64,000 bases of DNA from NCBI GenBank assembly GCA_032717465.1, contig CM064657.1, positions 21,431,970-21,495,969 on the forward strand, given 5' to 3'. This DNA is from Coenobita brevimanus (Eukaryota; Arthropoda; Malacostraca; Decapoda; Coenobitidae). Below are positions 44,180 to 56,321 of this stretch, piece after piece. Position numbers and translations under genes: made by a program. The notes beneath the pieces were generated by a model that saw nothing but the letters and a program-made list of their open reading frames with translations, was not told the origin of the DNA and made no database searches. Numbering within the stretch: the first letter of the stretch is position 1; each line of letters opens with the position of its first letter.

Positions 44180-44500
44180 GACAGGAAAAGATCAACTTGG
44201 GTGAGAGAGCAGACAAAAGTCAAAGATATTACAGAAGTTATAAAAGAACAGAAATGGAGGTGGGCAGGCCATGTAGCAAGAACAAAGGATAATCGATGGA
44301 GCAAGAGGTTGACTGACTGGGCACCAAGAGATGGTAAGCGTAGCAGAAAAAGGCCAGACAGGAGGTGGAGAGATGAGATAGAGAAATTTGCAGGGAAAAC
44401 GTTGCAAAAATTGGCTCAGCCAAGGAATTCGTGGGGAAGGTTGGGGGAGGCCTTTGTTCAGCAGTGGACTTATAATGGCTGATGATGATGGTGATGATGA

Positions 44501-45230
44501 GCTGACAGTAGAACTGGGTTCACTTAGGAGAAAAATTAGTGAAATGGCAAGTATAGTAGTCAACCACGAGAGTATTATGGATGAGTTCAAAAATGATACA
44601 GAGACAATTAGGCATGTAAGTAGTCTGATAGACCAGAGCAGTGGTATTGAGGAGAAGATAACACAGGTGAATGAAGCTGTGCAAAGCTCCAAAAATGATG
44701 TGGAAACCACTTATGCTGAAATGGTGAAAATAAAGAAAGACTTAGAAACAAGGGTGGAAGAAAAAAGCATTAAAAAGGAAGTGAAAAGAATACTCCAAAA
44801 CAATCCTAAGTTAGTCAGAGATTCAGTAGATATTAACAAATCTATAATAATCACTGGTATAGAAGAGGAAGAAGTAAAAAACAAGATCTCAAGAGACAAA
44901 AAGGAAATGGCAAATGTAATGAGCATAATAAAGACGTATCAGAGGAAATCTGTAGTAAAGACATAGAGGAACAAAAAAGGTTAATGAAATACGAGAAAAG
45001 CAAGACAAGACCTCTAAAGGTAACCTTCCAGAGTGTAAAGACCGTTGAGGAGATACTAAAAAATGCAAAGAATCTTATGGAAAAAGAGGAGTTCAAAAAT
45101 GTATGGATAAAAAGATGCTTAACACAAGAGGAACTGGAATTACTGAAATAGAAGAGGGAGGAAGCAAAAAATGAGGGAAGATCAGAGGAGGAGAAGAATA
45201 CATTTTTTTTTACAAAGTAATAGGATTGCA
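44501..45230 (+). pseudogene. LINE D ORF1, second part
   Basis: Resumes the LINE C-like frame (EEKITQVNEAVQSSKNDVETT, KSIIITGIEEEEVKNK). A frameshift near 44935 and a stop (TAG at about 45149) interrupt the RRM-like part. Confidence 0.8.
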
Positions 45231-45335
45231 GGTACGAAAGTGGTACATAAACAGGAGAAAATAAAAAGGAGGAAGGTAGTAGAGCCAAGTCATGACAAGT
45301 ATACAGTATAAACAAGATGATTAAGTTGATCCAAT

Positions 45336-45998
45336 TTGAACATGCCACCCAAGTCAAACACATGGGAAAGAGACGAGTATGAGGACCTAACCGAGAATAC
45401 AATTCAGAGTTTAAGATCATTACTACATAAAATGGAAGAGAAATCGGAAAGAATTATACTAACTGGAGATTTTAATACAAATATAAATTGGAATACTCTA
45501 GATATAATAAGCCAAGAAAGCTGTTAGGACCAAAAGCTCCTGGATCTCGTGCAAGAGTTTTTCCTAACGCAACATGTAAGGGAAAGCACCAGAAAAAGAG
45601 GACTCGATGTACCCTCAATGCTAGATCTCATATTTACTAGGCAAGAAAACGATATTGACAATTTAATATACCACCCTCCATTCGGCAAAAGCGACCATGC
45701 AGTACTAAATTGCAACTTCAGGATAGCATATGACATAGTTAACAGCAATGAAAGTTACAAAAAGAGCCTAAACTATAAAAAGGGAAACTATCATGACCTA
45801 AAGAAGTACTTCATAGAAATTGATTGGGGAAAGGAACTTAGAGGACAATATTTAAATGCTATATATAAAAAATCCTTTATGAAATAGGAGTCCAGAAGTA
45901 CATCCCAAAGCACAAAGAAGCAGAAATGAAAATAAAGAAATGATTCAATACAGAATGTAAAAAATCAAAAGAAAAAAGAGATTTGTTGTGGAATAGAT
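45336..45998 (+). pseudogene. LINE D ORF2, endonuclease remnant
   Basis: Matches the second half of the LINE C endonuclease: PPKSNTWERDEYEDL, ILTGDFNTNINWN, LDLIFTRQENDID and GKSDHAVLN. The first part is removed by the ~300-bp deletion. A stop lies at 45526 and a frame change at about 45870. LINE H cuts it at 45999. Confidence 0.82.
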
Positions 45999-48285
45999 CA
46001 CAATCTTATCACCTTAACCTCTCCTATCACTCCGGTACGGCCTGTGGACCCTCCAGGGAAACGTCGTCTGTGGCATTTTGGAGCCACGGATTGGGAGGCC
46101 CTCAGGCAGTACTTCTTTGATTTTCCCTGGAATGATTATTGCTTCCATGGCCGGGAGCCATCTGAGTGTGCCTTGCGCATTACGGAGGTTATTCTCTCGG
46201 GCATGGAAGTATACATTCCTTCTCATATCCTTTGACTAACGTAAGAAAGCCTTGGTTTAATCATGCTTGTTCTAATGCTGTCCGCAACAAGGAGAGGGCC
46301 TACTAAAGGTACCGGAGCCAACCACCCCTGAATCACATCATCTTTACGTTTCTGCCCAGAATCATGTTAAGTCTGTTCTTCGCTCTGCCAAAAATAATTT
46401 CATCCGTACTAAATGCTTTCAACTCTCCAACTCGAATTCTTCCCACTCCTTTCTGGCACCTTGCCAAAAACCTTTCTAACAACTTTACCTCATCATCCTT
46501 CCCTCCTCTTTTCTACTCTGATGGTTCTGTAGCTATTTCTTCTACTGATAAAGCAGACCTCTTTGCAGAGACTTTCTCCTCCAATTCCACCTTAGACGAT
46601 TCCGGTGCTGTTCCTCCATCACTTCCCGCCTCTGACTTCCTCATGGCTGACATTAAAATGTCTTCAGCTGATGTATTTTCTGCTATCACTGGCCTCAGTA
46701 CTAACAAGGCATATGGGCCTGATGGAGTCCCTCCTGTTGTTCTCAAGAACTGTGCTTCTGTGCTTACCCCCTGCCTAGGCAAACTCTTTCGCCTTTATCT
46801 GTCAACTTGTACCTTTCCTTCTTGCTGGAAGTTTGCTCTCATTCAGCCAGTCCCAAAGAAGGGTGACCACTCCCAACCCTCCAACTATCGTCCAATTGCT
46901 TTAACGTCCTGTATTTCAAAAGTTTTCGAGTCAATTCTCAATAGAAAAATTGTAAGGCATCTTTCCTTTCACAACCTTCTTTCTGATCGTCAGTATGGGT
47001 TCCGTCAGGGACGCTCCACTGGCGATCTTCTCACCTACCTTTCAGACTACTGGTCATCCTCCTTTCGGGACTTTGGCGAAAGCTTTGCCATTGCACTTGA
47101 CATCTCAAAGGCTTTTGATCGAGTCTGACATAAATCTTTAATTTCCAAACTGCCCTCTTACGGTTTCTATCCTTCTATCTGTGCCTTCATTGCTAGCTTC
47201 CTTTCTAGTCGTTCTATAGCTGCTGCTGTAGATGGCCATCGTTATTCTCCTAGATCTATCAACAGTGGTGTTCCTCAGGGCTCCGTCTTATCACCAAATC
47301 TCTTCCTTTTATTCATCAATGACCTTCTAAGCTGTACATCTAACCCTATCCACTCATACGCTGATGATTCCACCCTTCACCATTCCATTCGGTTCCCGCA
47401 ACGCCCATCTCAGCAGTTACTTCAACAAACAAGGGATGAGGCTATGGCACACCTAATGTCTGACTTGGCTCGTATCTCTGACCAGGGTAAAAATAATTTT
47501 GTCATTTTTAATGCATCTAAGACTCAGTTCTTACACCTACGAAACCGTCAAAATCTTTCACAGGTATACCCAATAATGTTTAATAATATTCAGCTTAATC
47601 CTGCATCATCCTTGAACATGCTTGGGGTTTCATTTACTCGGGACTTATCTTGGAAAGATCATATTACGTCTCTTGTAAAATCTGCTTCCAAGAGATTGGG
47701 TGTGCTAAGCCGACTCCATTCTTTCTTTACCCCTGCACAATTGTTGACTCTATACAGGGGTTTTTATCTACCACTGTGTAGAGTAGAACACTCATGTGTG
47801 GGGAGGCTCCCCACATAGAGCTCTTCTCAGTAGGGTGGAATCAAAGGCTTTCCGTCTCATTAACTCTCCCCCTCTTACTGACTCCCTTCAACTTCTGTCT
47901 CTTCGCCGCACTGTTGCATCTTTATCTCTTTTCTATCGCTACTTTAATGGTCACTGCTTCTCTGAACTGTCTGCATGCATTCCTCCACCTCTACGACGGA
48001 CGCGTAGCACCCGTCTAGCAGCAAACTCTCATCCCTTTTCTGTCCATCTCTCTAATGCAAGAATTAACCGTTACTCCCAGTCCTTCATTTATGCAATAGG
48101 TCAACTCTGGAACTGTCTCCCTCTGTCTGTATTTTGATCTCCAGTCTTTCAAACGCAGTGTGTCCGGGCATCTCGATATGGATGGATCTTGACTTTGGCT
48201 CTCTATGTATTTTGTTTTTCTCTTGGAGAGAACTGTTATTGCGGGCTCATGGCCTTTGGTTCCTTCTTCCTCGCATAAAAAAAAA
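45999..48285 (+). mobile_element. LINE H: Jockey-like LINE inserted in LINE D
   Basis: Starts mid-ORF2 (5'-truncated) and ends with poly(A) (48277-48285). LINE D sequence resumes at TACAGAAGACAC exactly where LINE C predicts, so the insertion is nearly blunt. Related minus-strand copies are LINEs I and J. Confidence 0.9.
46364..48137 (+). pseudogene. LINE H reverse transcriptase
   Basis: 46364-47128 carries the fingers and start of the palm (GLSTNKAYGPDGVPPVVLKN, SNYRPIALTSCISKVFESIL, QYGFRQGRSTGDLLTYL, AIALDISKAFDRV), then a TGA. The next frame holds INSGVPQGSVLSPNLF and the catalytic HSYADDSTLH near 47355. 47444-47818 holds the thumb (MLGVSFTRDLSWKDHI, LSRLHSFFTPAQLLTLYRG). 47796-48137 holds the C-terminal end (IYAIGQLWNCLPLSVF). 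Several frame breaks. Jockey-type by these motifs and the poly(A) tail. Confidence 0.87.
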
Positions 48286-50110
48286 TACAGAAGACACAAT
48301 AGTGAAAGGGCATAAACAGGCAAGAAACGATTATAGAAGAATGAGGGAAGCCCCAAAACAGTTTGAGGAGGATATCGTACATAAAAGTAATGATCAACCG
48401 AAGCTATTTTACAGCTACATAAGAAGCAAAACCAAAGTAAAAGATAAAATACAATCCATTACGGACGAGGGAATTACCTATACACAGGAGAAGGATATTT
48501 GTGAAGCAGTAAACAAGAAATTCCAATCAGTTTTTACAGAGGAAAAATATTTTGAGAGGGATTATGTGGAACATGCATGCCCACACATACTGCCAGTTAT
48601 ACAAACATCAGAAAAAGTAATACAGGAGGAGCTAAGTAAATTAGACAAAGGAAAAGCAAATGGTCCTGATGAAATTTCATGTTGGGTACTACGTGAATGT
48701 GCAAAGGAGTTAAGTTAACCATTAATTTTAATTTTCAAGAAATCCTTGTGTCAAGGTAAACTACCTGATATTTGGAAGAAAGCAAACATTGCTCCCTTAT
48801 TCAAGAAAGGGAATAGACAAAATCCACTCAATTACCGACCAGTATCACTAACCAGTGTTGTAAGCAAGGTATTAGAAAAGCTTATAAGAAAAGCTTGGGT
48901 AAATCATCTAGAAGAAAACAATATGATTACAAAAAGACAGTTTGGTTTCAGAAAAGGAAAATCATGTGTTACTAATCTGTTGAGCTACTATGACAGAGTA
49001 ACAGACACATTACAGAAAGAGAAGGATGAGTGGACAGTATCTATTTAGATTTCAAGAAAGCATTTGACACAGTACCACACCAAAGACTTTTATGGAAACT
49101 GTACCATCAAGGAGGAATTCGAGGCAAACTGTATTGTTGGATGCAAGATTTTCTCATAAGAGAAATGAGAACAGTGCTAAGGGGAAATTACTCATCATGG
49201 AAATAAGTGACTGGTGGAGTACCACAGGGCTCAGTGCTTGCACCAATCATGTTTTTAGTGTATATAAATGATAAAGACAATAACACTGGAAATGAAAGCT
49301 ATTAAATATGTTTGCAGATGATGCAAAAATACAAAGGAGAATTATTAACACAGACTCTTGTAAAGAGCTACAAGAAGAATTAAATAAACTTCATGAATCC
49401 AGTAATACATGCCAAATGGAATTCAATGTGGACAAGTGTCATGTAATCAAGTTTGGTAAAAGTGGAAAAAGACCTGATTAGGATCATACGTTAGGAAATA
49501 AAACCCTACACACATCAGAATAAGAGAAGGACCTAGGTGTGATTATCAATAACAGACTATCTCCAGCACACCACATCAGTGAGAAAGTACGGAACATGTA
49601 TACACTGCTTGCAAATATGAGAATAGCATTCACATACATAAATGAAGACATGCTAAGCAAGATAATAACATCATTCATCAGACCAACCCTGGAGTATGCA
49701 TCAGTAGTCTGGAGTCCTCATCTCAAAAAACACATAGACAAGATTGAAAAAGTTCAAAGGGCCGCTACAAGATGAGTACCAAGCTTAAGGGATCTCAGCT
49801 ACGAAGAAAGACTAAATAAACTGAATCTACCAACACTGCAGGAGAGAAGGAAAAGAGGTGACATGATTATGCTATATAAATGCATATCAGAGAAGGAGAA
49901 AATAGACATAAATGATTACTTAACCTATGGGAAAGCATCAGCAAGAGAACAGTGCAAAAAACTGCATAAGAAGATAGGTAATAAAGACGTAAGGAAATTT
50001 AGTTTCCCAAATAGAGCAACTGATCAGTGGAATGCACTACCGAATAAAATATAGTTTGCCAAAACAATTCACAAATTTAAGGATATGTACGATAAATATG
50101 GTTTAAGACA
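48286..50110 (+). pseudogene. LINE D reverse transcriptase remnant
   Basis: Matches the LINE C RT in order: EDICEAVNKKFQSVFTEEK (48134-48718 frame), NPLNYRPVSLTSVVSKVLEK (48746-49048), a broken palm with CAGATGATGC (the DD codons) near 49315, then LEYASVVWSPHLKKH (49539-49775) and the C-terminus (49863-50054). Stops at 48716, 49048, 49205, 49520 and 49774. Confidence 0.85.
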
Positions 50111-50226
50111 CGGGACAGTACGAGCTTGATTCATTCCTGTAAAAATACAATTAGGTAAGAACAATTAGGTAAGTACACACAGATGTATGTTAGGCTTACA
50201 GTGTCACTGGATTCTGGCACAACTGC

Positions 50227-50321
50227 GCGACTACAGGTCTGGGTAATACAACTACTGCAAATACTGCTACTATTACTACTGCTGTTACAACTACCACTAC
50301 TACAACTAGTATTAATACAAC
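50227..50321. repeat. (ACT)n-like tract on the 3' side of LINE I
   Basis: Degenerate ACT/CTA repeat (ACTACTGC, ACTACCACTACTACAACTAG). A similar tract lies on the far side of LINE I at 53354-53460. Confidence 0.8.
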
Positions 50322-50538
50322 TTTTTTTTACACAAGGAAGAAGGAACCAAAGATCAGGAACCCGCAAACCGTTCCTTCCAAGAAAAAAAAACAAAAACAA
50401 TACAAAACAGTGCCAAATTCAAGACCGTGCATTTCAAGATCCCTGGATGCACTGCCTTTGAAAGACTGGAGATCATAGGAAGTAGGAAATACAAACAGAG
50501 GGAGACTGTTCCAGAGCTGACCTATTGCATAGATGAAG

Positions 50539-52731
50539 CAGAGCTGGGCAGTATTTAAATACATTTGTATGTATGTATTTAATACATTTGTGTTTTTAGA
50601 ACTGTGTAAAAATACATTGGTTTTCATGGATTTAAATATAGTATTTAAATACTTTATTGAGTATGTAAATACAATGTATTTAAATCCTCAAAATATAAAA
50701 ATGTAAATACTTTTTTACCAGTTAATCTGGCCATAAACCCGTCCAACTATCTGGGAACTTCACTGGATGTACAATACTTTGTAAGTTCTAAGTTCTTTTG
50801 TTTTTATTTTGTTCTAAAAAGGGAAGAATATAATTGGAAAATTTTCTTTATCAAGCATTTTATATTGTTAATCATGAATTACTGAATACATATGTTAACC
50901 CCAAAAGACCACAATTATTTCAGGCGGGTCCCCCCCTCACAACCGCAATTCAGGGGGTTTTGGCGTCTTTCACCAAGGGCAAATTGATTGTGCTCTGGCT
51001 AAAGAGGAAGAATTTACACACCTGATAAAGCAATCTGCACCCCCGTTGACCAAGTGGTTACCACACAATCGCATATCAAAGTTAAAAAAAAGTTTATAAT
51101 AGGTACCCCTCGAAAACAATCTAAAACGTGAAAATTTTGATAACTATCTATTTTTCTTATTGAAACAGGTCATTTCACAGTGTTTTGTCACACCAACCAT
51201 GAAAACAGGTGAATGTAGGTGTGGGGAGATTACCAGGGTGTGTGGAGATAAAGTAGTCTGTGGGGAGTAGGCCTATAGGTATGGAGATTGAAAAAAAAAA
51301 AAAAACTTTTCACATGAAAAGAAATCATTTCAGTGTGTTCTGTATAATCTTGGCGGCCTGATACCTCTCGGGGGTCTGTAGGGGGTAGGAGGGTAGTGAG
51401 CTACAAGGAGGGGGGGACACAAGGCTAGCAGGGTGGGAGGAGGGGCAAGAGTGGGTGGGAAGGGACACATGTGGTGGTGGGAGGAGAGATGCAGGTGTGT
51501 GGATGGGTGAGAGGGTGATTGGGGAAAAGGAGGGAGTGAGGGAGTGGGGTAGAGGATTGTAGGGAGGCAGCCCAAAGGAAGGGTGCCCCCACCGCCCGGG
51601 GTTGGTCCGATCCCCCCTCACGCCACCTCAGGGGTGAGTTCTCATTGGCCTGAAGCCATGTACAGTATGTCATAATCGGGGTGGAGGAAGCTCTCCGCAG
51701 TTTTTTACAGGCCCCGCTTAATTGATGCGATAGGCAATTTGGCATAAAACTTTCATTGCATTAATTGATGCAATTAGGCATTAACCCACCCCGTCCCAAC
51801 CAATTTTCCACCACTGAATCCCCCAAATCCCGACCAATTTTGACAAAAAAAATTTTGGCTCAAACCTCTGCTTTTGGTGAGAAACATCGAAAATTCATAG
51901 AGAAATCGCTCACTTGAGGTTTAAAATACTCAATACAGGTAGCAGTACCCCCTTACCTTACTGTGTTTTCTATCAGGCTGGCTCCAAAGAAAACGAGTTC
52001 TATGGGAGGGTAACCACTCATAAACGGTATTTATTTATTTATTTCGTACGAATTTATATGTAGTACGAGAGTATATTGGTTTTCACACAGTAATATAGGC
52101 AATATAAGCATTGTTTCACTCACCAAACATATCAACATACCTGACCTTTTTTGGCGACATTACCTGATCATCATTTCTGACTGTTTCTTCCTCTAGTGCT
52201 GCAAAAAATTTGTCCTCCACATTGTCATCGATTGGGGAATCACTCTGGCCCTGAATTTCGTACCGCAGCATGACATGTCTTTACTGGCCAGGTCACTGGT
52301 AACAGGTGAATTGCCAAGGCAATGGCGTGTGTGGAGGGGGGGTCATGCGGGGTAAGGCATTGTCCCTGCCTGACATCTTGTAGAGGAAGGTGTCCCGTGT
52401 ATACGTACCAAAAATCACGCGTGAAAATGGAAAATTGTGCAAATTAGGGACCTTGCATTTGAAGCACGTTTACATATGTCAATGGGACTGACAGTGACAA
52501 AACGTGTGGACGTATATATATGTCAACAGGACATGGCGGGTTAAGTGGTTAAAATTTATATTTATTAAGAATGTATTTAAAAAATGTATTTAAATACAAC
52601 TGATGTATTTAGTATTTAGTATTTAAATAAACTCATAAACTGTATTTAGTATTTAGTAATTAAATATATTTCTCCCATGCATTTAGTATTTAGTGTTTCA
52701 ATACATTCATTGTATTTAGTACCCAGCTCTG
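50539..52731. mobile_element. 2.2-kb non-autonomous hAT-like element
   Basis: Starts CAGAGCTGGGCA and ends (reverse complement) CAGAGCTGGGTA. Flanked by AGATGAAG (50531-50538) and AAATGAAG (52732-52739), an 8-bp duplication with one change, and LINE J shows the uninterrupted site (ATAAATGAAGGACTG). Both subterminal regions are full of TATTTAAATAC / TATTTAGTATTT words, likely transposase-binding repeats. No transposase frame was found. CAG..CTG ends and the 8-bp duplication indicate hAT. Confidence 0.9.
51785..52540 (-). mobile_element. 756-bp piggyBac deletion derivative, copy 1 (inside the hAT)
   Basis: TTAA at 51781-51784 and 52541-52544. Termini CCCACCCCGTCCC and, inverted, CCCGCCATGTCC. 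The interior matches 57217-57973 over its length. On the minus strand it keeps the start of a transposase-like exon (GQSDSPIDDNVED, acidic) ending at a donor-like ATCAG|GTAATG. An upstream frameshift breaks the start. Confidence 0.9.
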
Positions 52732-53353
52732 AAATGAAGGACTGGGAGTAATGGTTAACTCTTGCATTAGAGAGATGGACAGAAAATGGATGAGAGTTTC
52801 TTGTTAGATGGGTGCTTCGCACCCAACATAGAGGTGGAGGGGTGCAGCAGACAGTTCAGAGGAACAGTGACCATTGAAGTATCGATAGAAAAGAGATGAA
52901 GATGCAACATTGTGACAGAGGTTGAAGGGAGCCAGTAAGAGTACGAGAGTTAATGAGACGAAAAGCCTTTGACTCCACCTTGTTGAGAAGAGCACATGAG
53001 AGTTATACTCTACACAGGGGCGAATAAAACCCGTGTGTAAAGTCAACAACTGTGCAGGGGTGAAGAAGGTATGGAGTCGGCTTAGCACACCTAGTCTCCT
53101 GGAAGCAGATTTTACAAGAGATGTAATATGATCTATCCAAGATAAATCCCAAGAGAATGAAACCCCAAGTATGTTTAAGGATGATGCAGGATTGAGTTGG
53201 ATATTATTAAACATTGGTGGGTACTCCTGTGGAAGACTTTGTCAGGTTGACAGGTGTAAGAACTGAGTCTTTGATGCATTAATTACAAGATTATTTTTTA
53301 CCCCAGTCAGAGATACGAGCCAAGTCAGACATTAGGTGCGCCATAGCCTCATC

Positions 53354-53539
53354 CCTACTACAACTACTACTACAACAACTACCACTACTACAGCTACTAC
53401 TATTACCACTGCACCTACTGCATATACTACCACTACTACTACCACTACAACTACGACTGCTTCCATTACTCACATAAATATACACAGACCAATAAAATCA
53501 TTTTTTCTAATTACATAAAAACCAACACACCGGTATGTA
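53354..53539. repeat. (ACT)n tract and flank, 5' side of LINE I
   Basis: ACT/CTA trinucleotide repeat to about 53460, then unassigned sequence up to piggyBac-3. Confidence 0.8.
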
Positions 53540-53576
53540 TTAAACTAACACTAACTTATGCATTAGACCCAGACTT

Positions 53577-56240
53577 CTACCACTCGGTCTTTGAGTCGAA
53601 GAAACAGTTAGTGCACAGCGCCACCTCACATTCAGCACGCCACCATCTCGTCATATGGTGTTGCTGCGGTCGGTGAGATGAATTGGCGCAGACATAGCAA
53701 TGCCAGAAGGCTTCTTTGCCTGCAGGTGTTGGAGGCAACACTTTCGTGTAATGCCTACTGAGGTAATCCCTGCACTGCAGCCAGTCAGGGAGCTGCTGTA
53801 CACTGTGCCTCCGTTTCACAGAAGGCATTATTTGGCCATATCTCTCCAGAAGGCCACAAATTACATCATTCTCAAACTGTCTGAGGGATGTGCTGGTCTG
53901 TGTAACATGCTTGTACAGAATGAAGGCATTCAGTACACAGATGCCAAGTACATGTAAGAATGCCTTATTGTACCACTTACAGCAATGCCTTAGACTGTCG
54001 ATGGTGCCAATCTGCATATCAGATTTATCGATGGGTCGCATGTAGACATTATAGTCGATAACGGCATCAGGCTTGAAGACTGGCTGCCTTGTTCTTCTAA
54101 TGACCTTGCCTGTGTCTCCCAACTTACCTTCATGGACCGTGGAGAGGACATTCACCTTTCTCTTATCATGCCAGTGAATAGCGTTGAGTTTACTTGATTT
54201 CAAGGTCCTGAACTCCCCCTTCATGGTGCCCTTGTGAAAGGATGCCCAATGTTTCCCCTTTGCATGAACAGTGCCACACGATCCAATTTTGTGTTCTTGC
54301 AGGTACTTTGCAAGACTTGGTGCCGTGCTGTAATTATCAGTGAACAGGATATGGTTGCCACCGTAGTACCTGTCCATCAGCTTCTTCACAACTGAGCCAT
54401 AGAAGCCATGGGGGTCGTCCTTCGATAACACTACATCACTTGCTGTATACACAATAAAATCAAACACGTACCCAGTCTTGAAATCACACAAAACAAAAAA
54501 CTTTATTCCAAAATGATATGTCTTTGAGGGGAATGTACTGATTGAAAGCAAGACATCCCCTGAACAGAACAAGCGACTCGTCGATAACAACCTTCTGGAA
54601 TGGCCCGAAGTACGATCGAAATTTCTCCTTCATAATTTCCAGAATTGAGCAAATTTTCCACAGCCTATTGTTTGGATGTGGGCCCATATTCATGGAGAGA
54701 TGCAAGTACCCAAGGATGTCAAGGTACCGGTCATATGGCATATACTTACCAAACAGGGGGTAGCTGCAATATCATCCACGAGCCAACAATCATGAATATT
54801 GTGCCTTATTATATGAGGAATCAACATAGTCAATGCTAGCCAAACATAAATCTTGCTAACATTCATTACTGTCCATTCTTTCATTTTCGTACTCTCTTTT
54901 ATGTGCAAGATTTCACCAACATTGAGCAGAATTCACTGAATGCACTTTTTTCACAATCACATCCATCACTGCTGTCGTGAAAAAAGCAAGAAAAAATTCC
55001 ACAGCAGTAGATGTTGGATTACGAGGGAATGCTGGCTGCACACCTGCATTTGTCATCAAACACAGGTGCCTCGGGCTGAAACCCTGTCCCTTCCTCTCGG
55101 GCAAATGTCTCAAACTTACCCAACCTTGGTTTCTGCCTTGTCTGCCATGCACTTGGCCTGCCCGTGCCCTGCCATGACCCCTGGCATGGCGGCGTGGTGG
55201 AGAGTCCGCTGAACCATCACTAGATGAGGCAGGTGATAGTGGTGGTGATTTTGATGATACTGGTGATGGTGATCATGGTGGTAATGGTGATGGTGATAAT
55301 CAGGGACAGGCACGTGCCTGCCTGCCATGAACAGATTTTGGAGGTGCAACTGCACCAATATACCCGATGTACTTGACTGTGGTGATGAGGCACGTGGTTA
55401 GGCAGAGAAGCATGGTGAGGCACATGGTGAGGCAGGCTGGCAAGGTGAGGCACTTGGTGTGGCAAGCCAGCGTGGCGAAGCACGTGGTGAGACAGGCCTG
55501 TGTGGTAGGGCACGTGGTGAGACACGCCGGCAAAGCGAGGCACTTGGTGAGGCAGGCTGATGTAGCGAGGCAGGCTGGTGTTGCGGGGCACATGGTGAGG
55601 CAGGTACAGATGCAGGCTGTGTGGGAGAGGCTAGTGCTGAGGGAGGATGAGTGGAACTTTCCATGGTAGGCCGTGACTCACACTTTGGTGCGTGGCTCAG
55701 CCTGCGGCGTTTCCTCCTGCCATCCTCCACCTCCTCCCTTTCTTCACTCCTTACCTCCTCCTCCATCTTTCCCACTATGTGAATATCCCCCTCTGCGGGA
55801 TCATCATTATCATCTGACCCTTTTTCATCATCAGAAAAGGCTGATGATCGTGCAGAGGGAAGAGATCACCACACAGTGGAGAACTCATGGCTACCCTTCT
55901 CATCTGACATGTACATTTCCACACTCAGCATGGCAAGGTCACTTTCATCAGAGGAGGAGTCACTTTCCTCACTCACTATTGATGATAATGGCAGATCCAA
56001 TTCCCTCCCTATCGCACTATCACTAAGGCCTTTCCTCTTCGGGCCTTTAGACTTCATTGGTGTTGAAGTCGGCAGCCACAGGCTCTCATCCGAGGGTCCA
56101 GACAGAGGAAAATTTTTTTGCATAGGTCTATCCATGACAGAGGTATGCAGGCAACTGGGGTGTGACTGGGATGCATGCCGAAGGGTTGCCAGTGGCTGCG
56201 TGTAGTGGAAATAACCAGCTGAATATTCAAACACGGGCAC
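53577..56240 (-). pseudogene. piggyBac-3 transposase, several frameshifts
   Basis: N-terminus (56240-55866) with KRKGLSDSAIGRELDL, homologous to the GLSDSAV box of piggyBac-1/2, and an acidic Ser-rich stretch. Then a Pro/Ala repeat region (55775-55398), and KMKEWTVMNVSKIYVWLALTM (54908-54690). First Asp in KVVIDESLVLFRG (54741-54484). A frame change near 54525. The frame 54590-53577 has the second Asp (ILFTDNYSTAP), the third (YNVYMRPIDKSDMQIG) and the C-terminal finger CYVCANSSHR..CEVALCTNCFFD. All three acidic residues survive, but the frame does not. Confidence 0.88.
55398..55615. repeat. Degenerate minisatellite in the piggyBac-3 N-terminal region
   Basis: GTGAGGCACrTGGTGAGGCAGGC-like units of about 30 bp. 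On the minus strand they encode Pro/Ala/Ser-rich repeats (ASPSASLCRR, VSPRASPRW). Confidence 0.8.
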
Positions 56241-56321
56241 GAATTACTAGATCATTATACATGTCACCCGGACGGCCCCAGGAGGACATGTATACATGAC
56301 ACCCAAACAGGATGGGTTAAG

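Larger units (their letters stand above)
40783..44500 (+). mobile_element. LINE E: 5'-truncated RTE/BovB-like LINE inserted in LINE D ORF1
   Basis: It begins inside the endonuclease (in frame WTWRSPNGETKNEVDFI, then IGSDHRMVSC) and runs to RTE-type ends: KWRWAGHVART, RRWRDEIEKFAG and GEAFVQQWTYNG. The tail is AATGGCTGATGATGATGG, the 3' end typical of RTE/BovB elements. LINE F interrupts it between 41215 and about 42670. The first ~200 endonuclease residues are absent. Confidence 0.9.
40324..50168 (+). mobile_element. LINE D: CR1/L2-type LINE split by two other LINEs
   Basis: Segments 40324-40782, 44501-45998 and 48286-50168 match LINE C in order and orientation. The breaks are LINE E (40783-44500, itself holding LINE F) and LINE H (45999-48285). 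A deletion of about 300 bp (LINE C 36450-36748) lies at about 45327. The 3' end has two AATTAGGTAAG-type repeats and a short AC run. Joined, it would be about 3.85 kb, consistent with a full-length insertion minus that deletion. Confidence 0.9.
50322..53353 (-). mobile_element. LINE I: Jockey-like LINE in an (ACT)n tract, split by a hAT element
   Basis: The minus-strand 3' end (poly-T on +, 50322-50329) and segments 50322-50538 and 52740-53353 match LINEs H and J. The frame 53214-52804 carries MFNNIQLNPASSLNILGVSF, LVKSASRRLGVLSRLH and FTPAQLLTLHTGF. 5'-truncated within the RT at the other (ACT)n boundary. Confidence 0.88.
53540..56317 (-). mobile_element. piggyBac-3: full-size but decayed piggyBac element
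   Basis: The high end is clear: the inverted terminus CCCATCCTGTTTGGG is followed outside by TTAA (56318-56321), with a subterminal palindrome ACATGTATACATGACACC-like. The low end is uncertain. A TTAA exists at 53540-53543 but is not followed by CCC, so that terminus may be mutated or lost. It carries a transposase related to piggyBac-1 and -2. Confidence 0.82.

Noticed and set aside
53540..53543. TTAA as the low end of piggyBac-3
   Set aside because: Not followed by the expected CCC-type terminus, so kept only as an approximate boundary.
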